Below, in pieces: positions 35,185 to 43,475 of a DNA stretch of 64,000 bases. Source of the DNA: Maritalea porphyrae (GTDB taxonomy: Bacteria; Pseudomonadota; Alphaproteobacteria; Rhizobiales; Devosiaceae); the NCBI RefSeq assembly GCF_030159895.1, contig NZ_BSNI01000002.1, forward strand, positions 1,824,306-1,888,305, given 5' to 3'. Numbering within the stretch: the stretch's first letter is position 1; the number at the start of each line of letters is the position of its first letter. Made by a program: the position numbers and the translations under genes. Under the pieces are notes generated by a model. That model worked only from the letters and a program-made list of their open reading frames with translations. It was not told the origin of the DNA and searched no databases.

Positions 35185-37326
35185 GTGAAAACTAGATTTA
35201 TTGTATTTTTTTTATCAGTGGCAGTTGGGTTGTTTTTCGTTCCGCTTCTCTTGCGGACACTCGCAGCTGACTCTCTTGCCCTAAACCCTTCTATTATGGA
35301 CATGCGCGCTTCGGCTTTCGATTTTCTGATTGTTGCCGTCATCTTGTTTGTTTTCAGTTTCATATCTGGTGGGCTCAACCCAATCATAACGGCAGTGGTG
35401 ATCGCATTGTTCGGTTTAATCACGTTGTGCAACATGGAGTTTGTTCGCGTATTTGGCGAGCCGATAGAGTTTAGGCAAGCGGGATACCTTTTTGATCCAA
35501 CGTTTTTCTTCGGTTCTGCCATCAGAGTTTCGACCCCCTGGGTTTTTGCTGTTTATGGTGCAGTTGTTGCTGGGGTGATTTGGTCAGCCAAGAGCTTGGA
35601 ATTGGACATCAAACGAAAGATGTTTTTGTCTGCCGCTGTTGGGTGCTCAATATTGTTGTTGTTGCCGAACAACAGTAATACCGCCGCGTGGCGTGAGCTG
35701 AGTGTGTTACAACATAGCAGTCAGAGTTTTTTCAATGCCGTCAACGGGCGACAAGAATATCACGCCGCACTCGAGATCAGTGCCGAGGCATTTGCGGAGG
35801 TTGAACGCAGTCTAAAGCATGATGTTGATGGAGTGTCTCTGATTAATGAGCCGCTTAACAAACCCAACATCCTGCTAATTGTCTTGGAAAGTGTAGCTGG
35901 TCCCTTTTTGCCTTCAATCGCTTTGCAGCATGGCGTAGACAGTGATGTCAAAATGAGAAACTTGGATGAATTCTCTAAGCGCGGGCTTTCATATTCTCGT
36001 TTTATGACGCATCAGGTGCAGACCATGCGCGGAACCTATGCAATGTTATGTGGTGATCTACCCCGTTTTTCATTTGAAATGCCAAAACTAGAGGTTGCTG
36101 CCCTAAGTGGAAATCGGTTGCGATGTCTGCCACAAGTGCTCAAAGATCATGGTTATTCAACAAACTACCTACAAGCCGCGCCGCTGTCATACTCCAATAA
36201 GGACACGGCATTGCCATTGATTGGTTATGATGTAGCACAAGGAGCAGAGTGGTTCGGGAAAGACTTGGTTGGGGCTGGCTGGGGTGTTGGCGATGATGCA
36301 TTGTTCCAAGAAGCTTTAAAAATAGTATCTTCGCTAAATGACAAAGATCAGCCTTGGTTCTTAACAGTACTCAATGTGGGCACTCACCATCCGTTTGATC
36401 AGGTGCCTAGCAGTTTTGTTGGTAGCAGCGACCAAAAGACCCGTTCATTTGAATATCTTGATTATGAGCTGGGCAAGTTTATCAACCAGTTGTCAGATCG
36501 ACGAGACCTGTCGAACACACTCATTGTAATCACCAGTGATGAAGCAGGTGGTTTGATGGGGCGGGGGACGCCTGCTGTGCAAAAATTGGCGCGCAACCTT
36601 GGTACAATGACGATGGTTCACCCATCCCTGCCATCACGGCGCATCGACGACGTTTTCGGACAAATTGATTTTGCGACGACCATTGTCGATTTACTTGGTA
36701 TAACGGGGGAGACCCAGTTTCAAGGACGATCAGCTTTTCGAGAGTACATTAAGCCTCGCAAAATCTTCGCATTTCACAATTATGGAGGTACGCTCTTCGA
36801 GCTTTCACAAAATATGGTTGTGATGTGTACAGTAGAGCTAAGCAAGTGCGAGTGGTTTGAAATGCCCGGCGGTCAACTTGGCAAGTTGAGCCAAACTTCA
36901 TCGAAAAACGCTATTCCGCCCACCATGCTAGCAGCACTGGAGTTGAGCGAACCACGAGTGCCGGACGTCGAATTCAAGCTCATGGAAGAAGATCAGCAAT
37001 TTACCATTGAAGATGACGGCGCGTACGTTTTTTGCTGCCAATATATGAAGTTGGCAGGCAATCGCTCTTTGCTAATCGATTTGCACATTGAGTTTGAGCC
37101 CGAAATCGATGGGGTAGCTCTCCACTTCGATGTTGTTAGTAACAAAAATGGCGTGTTCACAACGCATTATCAAAAAACTGAGCAAGCGAATAGCGCCGGA
37201 AGTTTTGTTTTGCGCAAACTACTTCGATTTACAAAAGACATCGAGGAAGTTGAAGTGCGGATGCATGTAGATGGAGCCTCAAAATTAGTTTCGAAAAAAG
37301 CAATTCTTCAAGTTCAATCATTCTAG
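35185..37326 (+). CDS. membrane-anchored sulfatase-fold transferase/hydrolase (LTA synthase-like)
   Basis: 713 residues. About four membrane helices fill residues 1-150. The catalytic domain follows (about 225-560): NILLIVLESVAG supplies the first metal residue, FMTHQVQTMRGTYAMLCGDLP the likely nucleophilic Thr, FLTVLNVGTHHPF the metal His, and VIVITSDEAGG-like LIVITSDEAGG the last site. The C-terminal 150 residues have no family I recognise. Such enzymes move phosphoglycerol or phosphoethanolamine onto glycans, or cleave sulfate/phosphate esters. It starts at GTG without a clear Shine-Dalgarno sequence and stands between a terminator and the hom promoter, i.e. inserted in an otherwise conserved gene order. 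Confidence 0.82.
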   Translation: MKTRFIVFFLSVAVGLFFVPLLLRTLAADSLALNPSIMDMRASAFDFLIVAVILFVFSFISGGLNPIITAVVIALFGLITLCNMEFVRVFGEPIEFRQAGYLFDPTFFFGSAIRVSTPWVFAVYGAVVAGVIWSAKSLELDIKRKMFLSAAVGCSILLLLPNNSNTAAWRELSVLQHSSQSFFNAVNGRQEYHAALEISAEAFAEVERSLKHDVDGVSLINEPLNKPNILLIVLESVAGPFLPSIALQHGVDSDVKMRNLDEFSKRGLSYSRFMTHQVQTMRGTYAMLCGDLPRFSFEMPKLEVAALSGNRLRCLPQVLKDHGYSTNYLQAAPLSYSNKDTALPLIGYDVAQGAEWFGKDLVGAGWGVGDDALFQEALKIVSSLNDKDQPWFLTVLNVGTHHPFDQVPSSFVGSSDQKTRSFEYLDYELGKFINQLSDRRDLSNTLIVITSDEAGGLMGRGTPAVQKLARNLGTMTMVHPSLPSRRIDDVFGQIDFATTIVDLLGITGETQFQGRSAFREYIKPRKIFAFHNYGGTLFELSQNMVVMCTVELSKCEWFEMPGGQLGKLSQTSSKNAIPPTMLAALELSEPRVPDVEFKLMEEDQQFTIEDDGAYVFCCQYMKLAGNRSLLIDLHIEFEPEIDGVALHFDVVSNKNGVFTTHYQKTEQANSAGSFVLRKLLRFTKDIEEVEVRMHVDGASKLVSKKAILQVQSF

Positions 37327-37350
37327 TTGCGCTGCTATAGGATTTGCTGG

Positions 37351-37378
37351 TTGACGAATAGGACATTTCCTATTTAAG
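37351..37378 (+). promoter_or_regulatory. putative hom promoter with a near-perfect palindrome
   Basis: TTGACG (37351-37356) is directly followed by AATAGG (37357-37362), six bases, and CCTATT (37369-37374); the inner bases pair too except one. TTTAAG (37373-37378) is a possible -10. A second ATAGGA lies shortly upstream. A repressor bound here would block the promoter. Confidence 0.4.
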
Positions 37379-37440
37379 TGCGGGCGATGTGTTTGCATGC
37401 TGGCAATTTTGCCGTCATCCACAAACGAGTGCGTAGAAAA

Positions 37441-38955
37441 ATGTCTGAGTTAGAACAGTTCCGAATGCGGGTTGAGCGCTTTATTGAACGCCACAACTGG
37501 ACAGCCACGCGATTTGGCCGTGAATTGGCCGCCGATCCCCAATTTGTATTCAACTTGCGCGAAGGCCGAGAGCCTCGCGCAGAAACACGAAACAAGATTT
37601 CCGACATGATTCAAAAAATTGAAAAAGAAAACTCAAATGCAGGCGCACCAATTCGAATTGGGGTGGCGGGTGTCGGCACGGTCGGGGCTGCATTGGTCAA
37701 TATGTTGCAAGACCAACAAGATGATGTGCAAAAGCGCTTTGGTCGCGATATCGAGGTAACAGCTGTTTGTGCACGCTCTCGTTCAAAGGATCGCGGTGTC
37801 GATTTGAGCGCTGTAGAATGGTTCGATGATCCGGTCCAGCTTGCAAAATCCGATTCTATCGATCTCTATGTGGAATTGATGGGGGGCGAAGATGGTCCTG
37901 CACTTGCAAGCATACGCGCTGCGCTTGAGGCAGGCATTCCTGTTGTAACGGCAAATAAAGCGCTGATTGCCAAGCACGGCGTTGAAATTGCGCGGCTGGC
38001 GGAAAAATATCAAACATCATTCAGTTTCGAAGCAGCGGTGGCTGGCGGTATTCCGGTGATCAAAACATTGCGCGAAGGCTTGGGTCTTGCGCGGGTGCAG
38101 CGCGTTTACGGCATCATGAACGGGACGTGTAACTACATCCTGACACGCATGTCGAACGAAGATATATCCTTTGCTGCTTGCCTGAAAGATGCGCAGGAGC
38201 TTGGTTATGCTGAAGCTGACCCAACTTTTGATATTGAGGGATTTGACACAGCGCACAAACTAGCGATTGTCACAAGTCTTTGCTTTGGAACTGAAATTGC
38301 TGCCGACGAGATGTTCGTAGAAGGAATCACACGCATTGATCAGGCAGATATCAAAGTGGCAGACGATTTGGGCTTCAACATCAAATTGCTCGGCGTCGCT
38401 CAGCGCACGCCTGACGGTATCGAGCAGCGTGTTCACCCGACCTTGATCCCCAAGACATCGACAATTGCAGGAATTGATGGGGTATTGAACGCTGTGGCAC
38501 TTGAAACCAACCATGTGCAAGAACTGCTGATGGCGGGGCCAGGCGCAGGCGGTGATGCAACAGCGGCTTCAGTGTTGGCGGACATTTTTGATAGTGCACG
38601 CGGTACATTGGTGCCGCCACTCGGTATGCCGGTAGACGAGCTCGCGCCATACAAAAAGGCGCGCATGCGTGCACATGAAGGTGGCTACTTCATACGACTA
38701 AATGCTAGGGACATTCCGGGCGCGCTAGCTGCTATAGCGTCTCGCATGGGTGAGAGTGACATTTCGCTGGAAAGCGTCATCCAACGTCCAGATTTGGTTG
38801 TTAATGATCCTGAGGCGGGTGATGTGGCAACTCGGACAGTGGTTTTGATCACTCAAGAGACAATGGAACAGTCTGTGCGCCAGACGCTTGATCAGGTCGC
38901 GCAAGACGGATTTATTGTTGGCACTCCGCAAGTTATTCGTATTGAACGGTTCTAA
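37441..38955 (+). CDS. hom: homoserine dehydrogenase with N-terminal HTH-like extension
   Basis: 504 residues. Residues 1-65 form an unusual extension (RFIERHNWTATRFGRELAA, then DPQFVFNLREGREPRAET) resembling small XRE/lambda-repressor-like domains. The enzyme begins at about 73 with the NAD(P) loop IRIGVAGVGTVGAALV; the catalytic segment includes MGGEDGPALASI, VTANKALIAKHG and GTCNYILTRM, and a C-terminal ACT domain follows (IPGALAAIASRMGESDISLESVIQ) for feedback control. It reduces aspartate semialdehyde to homoserine for threonine and methionine. No good internal start separates the two parts, so a true fusion is likely. Confidence 0.93.
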   Translation: MSELEQFRMRVERFIERHNWTATRFGRELAADPQFVFNLREGREPRAETRNKISDMIQKIEKENSNAGAPIRIGVAGVGTVGAALVNMLQDQQDDVQKRFGRDIEVTAVCARSRSKDRGVDLSAVEWFDDPVQLAKSDSIDLYVELMGGEDGPALASIRAALEAGIPVVTANKALIAKHGVEIARLAEKYQTSFSFEAAVAGGIPVIKTLREGLGLARVQRVYGIMNGTCNYILTRMSNEDISFAACLKDAQELGYAEADPTFDIEGFDTAHKLAIVTSLCFGTEIAADEMFVEGITRIDQADIKVADDLGFNIKLLGVAQRTPDGIEQRVHPTLIPKTSTIAGIDGVLNAVALETNHVQELLMAGPGAGGDATAASVLADIFDSARGTLVPPLGMPVDELAPYKKARMRAHEGGYFIRLNARDIPGALAAIASRMGESDISLESVIQRPDLVVNDPEAGDVATRTVVLITQETMEQSVRQTLDQVAQDGFIVGTPQVIRIERF

Positions 38956-39023
38956 TTGCCTGCGCAATTGACCAATTCAATCGAAATCACCGTTTTGGGG
39001 ACAGACACAAGAAGGCGTCAATT

Positions 39024-40013
39024 ATGGCACATACTGCGAAATCAGCACTAAGCGAACCAGCAATCGTCGATCGCAACCTGACACTAGAAATCGTACGGGT
39101 AACCGAAAATGCGGCAATTGCTGCTGCCGAATGGCGCGGAAAAGGCGATGAAAAGTCTGCTGACCGCGCTGCTGTGGAAGCGATGCGCGAAGAGCTGGGC
39201 AAAGTTACCGTTGCTGGTCGGGTGGTCATTGGCGAAGGCGAGCGCGACGAAGCGCCAATGCTTTACATCGGCGAAGAAGTTGGCTTAGGCGAAGGCGCCA
39301 AAGTAGACATCGCTGTTGATCCGTTGGAAGGCACAACATTGTGCGCAAAAAACCAGCATGATTCTTTGGCAGTTTTGGCCATGGCCGAGCGCGGCGGCTT
39401 GTTGCACGCCCCAGACGTCTACATGGAAAAAATCGCTGTTGGTCCGGGCTACGAGCCAGGCATCGTGCAGCTTGACCGTTCAATTACAGAAAATGTGCAG
39501 GCTGTTGCCAAGGCACGAGGTGTGTCGGCTGCAGAGATCACTGTTTGTGTGCTTGACCGTCCACGTCACGCAAAGATCATTGATGAGCTGCGCGAACTTG
39601 GCGCATCCATTAAGCTGATCAACGATGGCGATATTGCTGGCGTAATTCACACAACTGACCGCGAAGAAACTGGCATAGATATCTATGTTGGTACTGGCGG
39701 CGCACCAGAGGGCGTGCTGGCTGCTGCGGCGTTGCGCTGTGTTGGTGGGCAAATGCAAGGTCGTCTTGTTTTGGACACTCAAGAAAAGCGAGAGCGCGCT
39801 GCGCGCCTTGGCATTGAAGACCCAGATCGCATTTATGATGTAACCGACTTGGCATCTGGCGACGTCTTGTTTGCCGCAACCGGTGTAACAGATGGCTCAA
39901 TGCTTGACGGCGTGAAAATCCGTCCGAATTACTTTGAGACATCAACAATCGTTATGCGTTCTTGGTCGAAAACAGTGCGCTGGATTGATGCACGCCATTT
40001 GCGCGACAAATAG
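39024..40013 (+). CDS. glpX: class II fructose-1,6-bisphosphatase
   Basis: Gluconeogenic enzyme, 329 residues. Metal and substrate segments: GRVVIGEGERDEAPMLYIGEEVG, IAVDPLEGTTLCA and YVGTGGAPEGVLAAAALRCVGGQMQGRL. It follows hom by 68 bases, with GAAGG near the start. The hom-glpX-recJ order is conserved in rhizobia; here a PfkB-type kinase and a 500-base gap separate glpX from recJ. Confidence 0.97.
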   Translation: MAHTAKSALSEPAIVDRNLTLEIVRVTENAAIAAAEWRGKGDEKSADRAAVEAMREELGKVTVAGRVVIGEGERDEAPMLYIGEEVGLGEGAKVDIAVDPLEGTTLCAKNQHDSLAVLAMAERGGLLHAPDVYMEKIAVGPGYEPGIVQLDRSITENVQAVAKARGVSAAEITVCVLDRPRHAKIIDELRELGASIKLINDGDIAGVIHTTDREETGIDIYVGTGGAPEGVLAAAALRCVGGQMQGRLVLDTQEKRERAARLGIEDPDRIYDVTDLASGDVLFAATGVTDGSMLDGVKIRPNYFETSTIVMRSWSKTVRWIDARHLRDK

Positions 40014-40047
40014 TCGACACATCACGCGACATTCTGATAATGAATTT

Positions 40048-40078
40048 GAGGCACCCAAACTGGGTGCCTCTTCTTTTT
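40048..40078 (+). terminator. intrinsic terminator of glpX, abutting the next ribosome-binding site
   Basis: GAGGCACCCA pairs perfectly with TGGGTGCCTC around AAC, followed by TTCTTTTT. The Shine-Dalgarno GGGGTGA of the kinase gene begins immediately after it. Confidence 0.9.
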
Positions 40079-40087
40079 GGGGTGACA

Positions 40088-40984
40088 ATGTCGAAAAATC
40101 AAAACGTTTTGGTTCTTGGTGGCGCAAGTTGGAACACGATGATCTATTTGGAGCAATTGCCTGACGGTATCCCAAAAACGATAGCAGATGCGCAGTTCCA
40201 TGATGGCGCTGGATCAACCGGCATTGGCAAGGCGTTTGCGCTGAAACAATTTGGGTATGATCCCGCATTGCAAATCGTGATTGGTGACGATGAGCGTGGC
40301 AAGAAGATCATGGCCGAGTGTACGACACGCGGCGTAAAAACGATCGTAGACTTGGATCATGCGCCAACCCCACAGCACTACAATCTAATGGACAAAGATG
40401 GGCAGCGTATCTCAATTTTTAGGGAAAATGGGGCCGCTGATCCTAAGGTGCAGACTGACCGCCTAGCGCCCATCATCGCAAAGTCAGACACAATCTTCCT
40501 CAACATCACCGCATCAAGTGTGCCAGTGTTGCCCTTGCTTGAGCGGGCGAAGGCTAAAGTCTATGTCGATTTGCACGATTACGATGGCCAGAACCCATGG
40601 CATGAACAGTTTATCGTACACGCGGATATGGTGCAGTTGTCTGATGAGCAATTGGAACAACCAGAAATGGTCGTTCGGAGCCTATTGGAGCGAGGTATGG
40701 AGCTTGTTGTTCTTACAAAGGGCAAAGAGGGCTCAACGCTTTATACCGCAGATGAATTTATCGAGATCGCTCCTTGCGAGGCGAGTGTAAAAGACGCGAA
40801 TGGTGCAGGGGACACTTTCGCTGTCGCCCTATGGCACGCACTGCAAGAAGGTATGTTGCTTGAAATTGCGGGAAAATTTGCTGCATCGGCAGCGGCACTG
40901 TGTGTTGAAAGCGTGGATATCGTGCCGAGAACCCTTACCACTGACGCCGCAAATCAACGCATGAACCGTTCAAAAATCAATTAG
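40088..40984 (+). CDS. PfkB-family carbohydrate kinase
   Basis: 298 residues of the ribokinase fold: N-terminal VLVLGGASWNTMIYLEQLP, GAGSTGIGKAFALKQFG, and the C-terminal signature VKDANGAGDTFAVALWHAL with the catalytic Asp in GAGD. The substrate is probably a sugar or nucleoside. I place the start at 40088 (MSKNQNVLV) after GGGGTGA, because the longer frame runs through the glpX terminator. How it is transcribed past that terminator is unclear. Confidence 0.88.
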   Translation: MSKNQNVLVLGGASWNTMIYLEQLPDGIPKTIADAQFHDGAGSTGIGKAFALKQFGYDPALQIVIGDDERGKKIMAECTTRGVKTIVDLDHAPTPQHYNLMDKDGQRISIFRENGAADPKVQTDRLAPIIAKSDTIFLNITASSVPVLPLLERAKAKVYVDLHDYDGQNPWHEQFIVHADMVQLSDEQLEQPEMVVRSLLERGMELVVLTKGKEGSTLYTADEFIEIAPCEASVKDANGAGDTFAVALWHALQEGMLLEIAGKFAASAAALCVESVDIVPRTLTTDAANQRMNRSKIN

Positions 40985-41004
40985 CGGGGCAAAAAGCCCC
41001 GCTA
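40982..41004 (+). terminator. GC-rich hairpin at the end of the kinase gene
   Basis: TAGCGGGGC pairs with GCCCCGCTA around AAAAA; the first three bases are the stop codon. No T-run follows, so termination is plausible but not certain. Confidence 0.5.
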
Positions 41005-41489
41005 ACCGGACGCGCAATTGCACGCCATTTTAATAAAAGTTGAGCTGTTTTGCTATGCGCAACGCAAGCTGCGTTGGACACAATGGGCGCGAAACAGCGA
41101 GTAAGTGCACAACAACTGATGTCCTACCATCAAGAGTTATGTGTTGATCACTCAAATTGACCACTCGCACCGCGTTCGTGTGTTCAGACGAAAACAGGGT
41201 CGCAGCCGAAGCGAACCAACTAGTTTTGCCTAAAGTGTTCTTCGCGAATGCTTGATATAAGTAGTTTTAACTACGTAATTTCAGTATTCGCATGTCTAAA
41301 ATGAAAAATACTCAATATTGATCGATTTTGTCGTACAATAGATGAAATAAATGTAAAATACAGCATAAATGTATGATAATTGCTGTACGCAATTGGCCGT
41401 ATACATTTGGCTTCTGCCTATTTGTTCCTCAACACGAAAATTTGGAGTTTTCACTCGACGAATGGCAGCTTGGGCGCTAGCAATTAGCT
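40985..41489. other. 505-base non-coding stretch before recJ
   Basis: No coding sequence is supportable. The first half is of average composition with a loose inverted repeat near 41110-41155. The second half (about 41240-41410) is very AT-rich and carries a promoter candidate, two copies of ATAAATGTA (41347-41355, 41365-41373), a stem TACAGCA/TGCTGTA (41359-41365, 41381-41387) and GTATACATTT just after. It may hold a small RNA or a regulated recJ leader. Confidence 0.5.
41252..41281 (+). promoter_or_regulatory. putative promoter with palindrome in the spacer, upstream of recJ
   Basis: TTGATA (41252-41257) and TAATTT (41276-41281), 18 bases apart. The spacer contains GTAGTT-TT-AACTAC (41261-41274), a possible operator. 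It lies about 210 bases before recJ. Confidence 0.4.
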
Positions 41490-43280
41490 ATGTTGCAGCA
41501 AACTAGATACTTCTTAGGTGTTGAAAAGTCCGTCTCTGGTCGCCAATGGCTTGATCGGCTTGACGAAAATTCGGTTCGCACCGCCACAGCAATGAGCCAG
41601 CAAATCGAAGTCAGCGAGATTGTTGCGCGCGTGATGGCCGCGCGTGGTGTGGCCTTGGAAGAAGCAGAACAATTCCTGGCGCCAACAATTCGAGATCTTA
41701 TGCCAGACCCGGATCAACTGACCGGAATGAGCCAATTGGTTGAACGGCTAGTTTCAGCTGTAGTGAATAACGAACAGATCGCGTTGTTTGGCGACTACGA
41801 TGTGGATGGTGCAACGTCGGTGGCGTTGATGACCCGCTACCTGTCTGGAATAGGGCTTGATCCGCTCATCTACATCCCTGATCGCATATTTGAAGGCTAT
41901 GGGCCAAACAACGGTGCGATCGACCAGCTAATCAACGATGGGGCAACGCTCATCGTGACACTTGATTGCGGCACAACCAGCCACGGCCCAATCGCTCACG
42001 CGAAGTCAAAGAATGTAGATATTGTGGTGATTGATCACCACTTGGTAGAAGGCGAGTTGCCAAGCGCCGACGCGTTAGTCAATCCAAACAGGCCAGACGA
42101 TATTTCAGGGTTGGGGCACCTTTGTGCCGCAGGCGTTACTTTTATGGTGCTTGTTGCGCTCAATAGGCGCTTGCGCGATGAGGGTGTTTCGCCCTTGCCC
42201 GATTTGATGGCAATGACGGACCTGGTTGCGCTGGGCACCGTTTGTGATGTGGTGCCGCTAAAGGGATTGAATCGCGCATTTGTACAGCGCGGTATTGAAG
42301 TTATGCGTAAAGGTTCAAATATGGGCATCGCGTCACTTGCAATGGCGGCACGCGTGTCCGGTCCTTTAAATCCCTATCATCTGGGATTTGTTGTGGGTCC
42401 GCGAATTAATGCCGGTGGACGCATTGGCGATGCGGGGCTGGGAGCGAAACTGTTGGCAACCAGCGATGAGCACGACGCTATGCATATTGCCGCGCAGCTT
42501 GACCAACTTAATACCGAACGACAGCAGATCGAGAAACAAGCCGTGGATGAAGCTGTTGCTGTGGCCGAGGCGGAAATTGGCGAAAGCGACGGGCCGCCGG
42601 TTATTGTGGTGGCTTCGCCGGATTGGCATCAGGGCGTTGTTGGTCTGGTTGCCGCACGGCTAAAGGAGCGGTTTAACCGACCCGCATTTGCTATTTCACA
42701 ACGTCCAGATGGAAGTGGCACGGGGTCGGGCCGTTCGATTTCTGGAGTTGATCTTGGTGCCGCTGTTCTGGAGGCTGTAAGCAAGGGCATTATCCCCAAA
42801 GGTGGCGGCCACGCGATGGCTGCGGGGATTTCTGTCGCATCAGGAGAAATTGGCCCGTTCCGCACATTCCTTTGCGAAAAGCTTGAAGACGCGGTAGCAG
42901 CAGCACAAAAAGACAGTGGAATCAAAATTGATGCTGCGCTTACAGCGCGCGGCGCCACCGTTGATTTCCTTCACTCTATTGAAAAGGCAGGGCCATTTGG
43001 CTCAGGCAACCCTGGTCCAGTGTTTGCGCTGCCCGCGCATCGAGTTACTTTTGCCGATATTGTTGGGGTTGGCGGACATGTAAAAGTTAGCATGGTTTCG
43101 CAAGATCGGGCGCGGATCAATGGCATCGCATTCAGGGCCGCCGGTTCAGCGCTTGGACAATTTTTACTTGAAGCAAGAAATTCTGATCCGATTCATGTGG
43201 TTGGCACGTTATCAATAAACCATTGGCAAGGCCGAGAAGAGGTGCAGCTAAGGATTATGGATGCGGCGCCAATCGGCTGA
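41490..43280 (+). CDS. recJ: single-stranded-DNA-specific exonuclease RecJ
   Basis: 5'-3' ssDNA exonuclease of recombination and mismatch repair. 596 residues. DHH-phosphoesterase motifs: ALFGDYDVDGATS, LDCGTT, VIDHHLVEGELP; the DHHA1 part has KGGGHAMAAG and the C-terminal OB-like domain contains FGSGNPGPVF. The N-terminus RYFLGVEKSVSGRQWLDRL aligns with RecJ starts, supporting 41490 despite a weak ribosome-binding site. Confidence 0.95.
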   Translation: MLQQTRYFLGVEKSVSGRQWLDRLDENSVRTATAMSQQIEVSEIVARVMAARGVALEEAEQFLAPTIRDLMPDPDQLTGMSQLVERLVSAVVNNEQIALFGDYDVDGATSVALMTRYLSGIGLDPLIYIPDRIFEGYGPNNGAIDQLINDGATLIVTLDCGTTSHGPIAHAKSKNVDIVVIDHHLVEGELPSADALVNPNRPDDISGLGHLCAAGVTFMVLVALNRRLRDEGVSPLPDLMAMTDLVALGTVCDVVPLKGLNRAFVQRGIEVMRKGSNMGIASLAMAARVSGPLNPYHLGFVVGPRINAGGRIGDAGLGAKLLATSDEHDAMHIAAQLDQLNTERQQIEKQAVDEAVAVAEAEIGESDGPPVIVVASPDWHQGVVGLVAARLKERFNRPAFAISQRPDGSGTGSGRSISGVDLGAAVLEAVSKGIIPKGGGHAMAAGISVASGEIGPFRTFLCEKLEDAVAAAQKDSGIKIDAALTARGATVDFLHSIEKAGPFGSGNPGPVFALPAHRVTFADIVGVGGHVKVSMVSQDRARINGIAFRAAGSALGQFLLEARNSDPIHVVGTLSINHWQGREEVQLRIMDAAPIG

Positions 43281-43475
43281 TCCAAAAGCCGAATGCACCC
43301 CAAAATTAACGCTAAATCAATGGCTTGTGAAATGGGGTTGCAACAAAAAAACAGCCTCGTTAAACTTCTATTAGTAATTTGAGGGAGGCCTTGGCGTAGC
43401 GGATTTAAAGGCTTTAGCGCAGATTTGTGCGATTTTTTATAGTCTTATCCCGCGCGATATACGCCGGAAAGTGGT

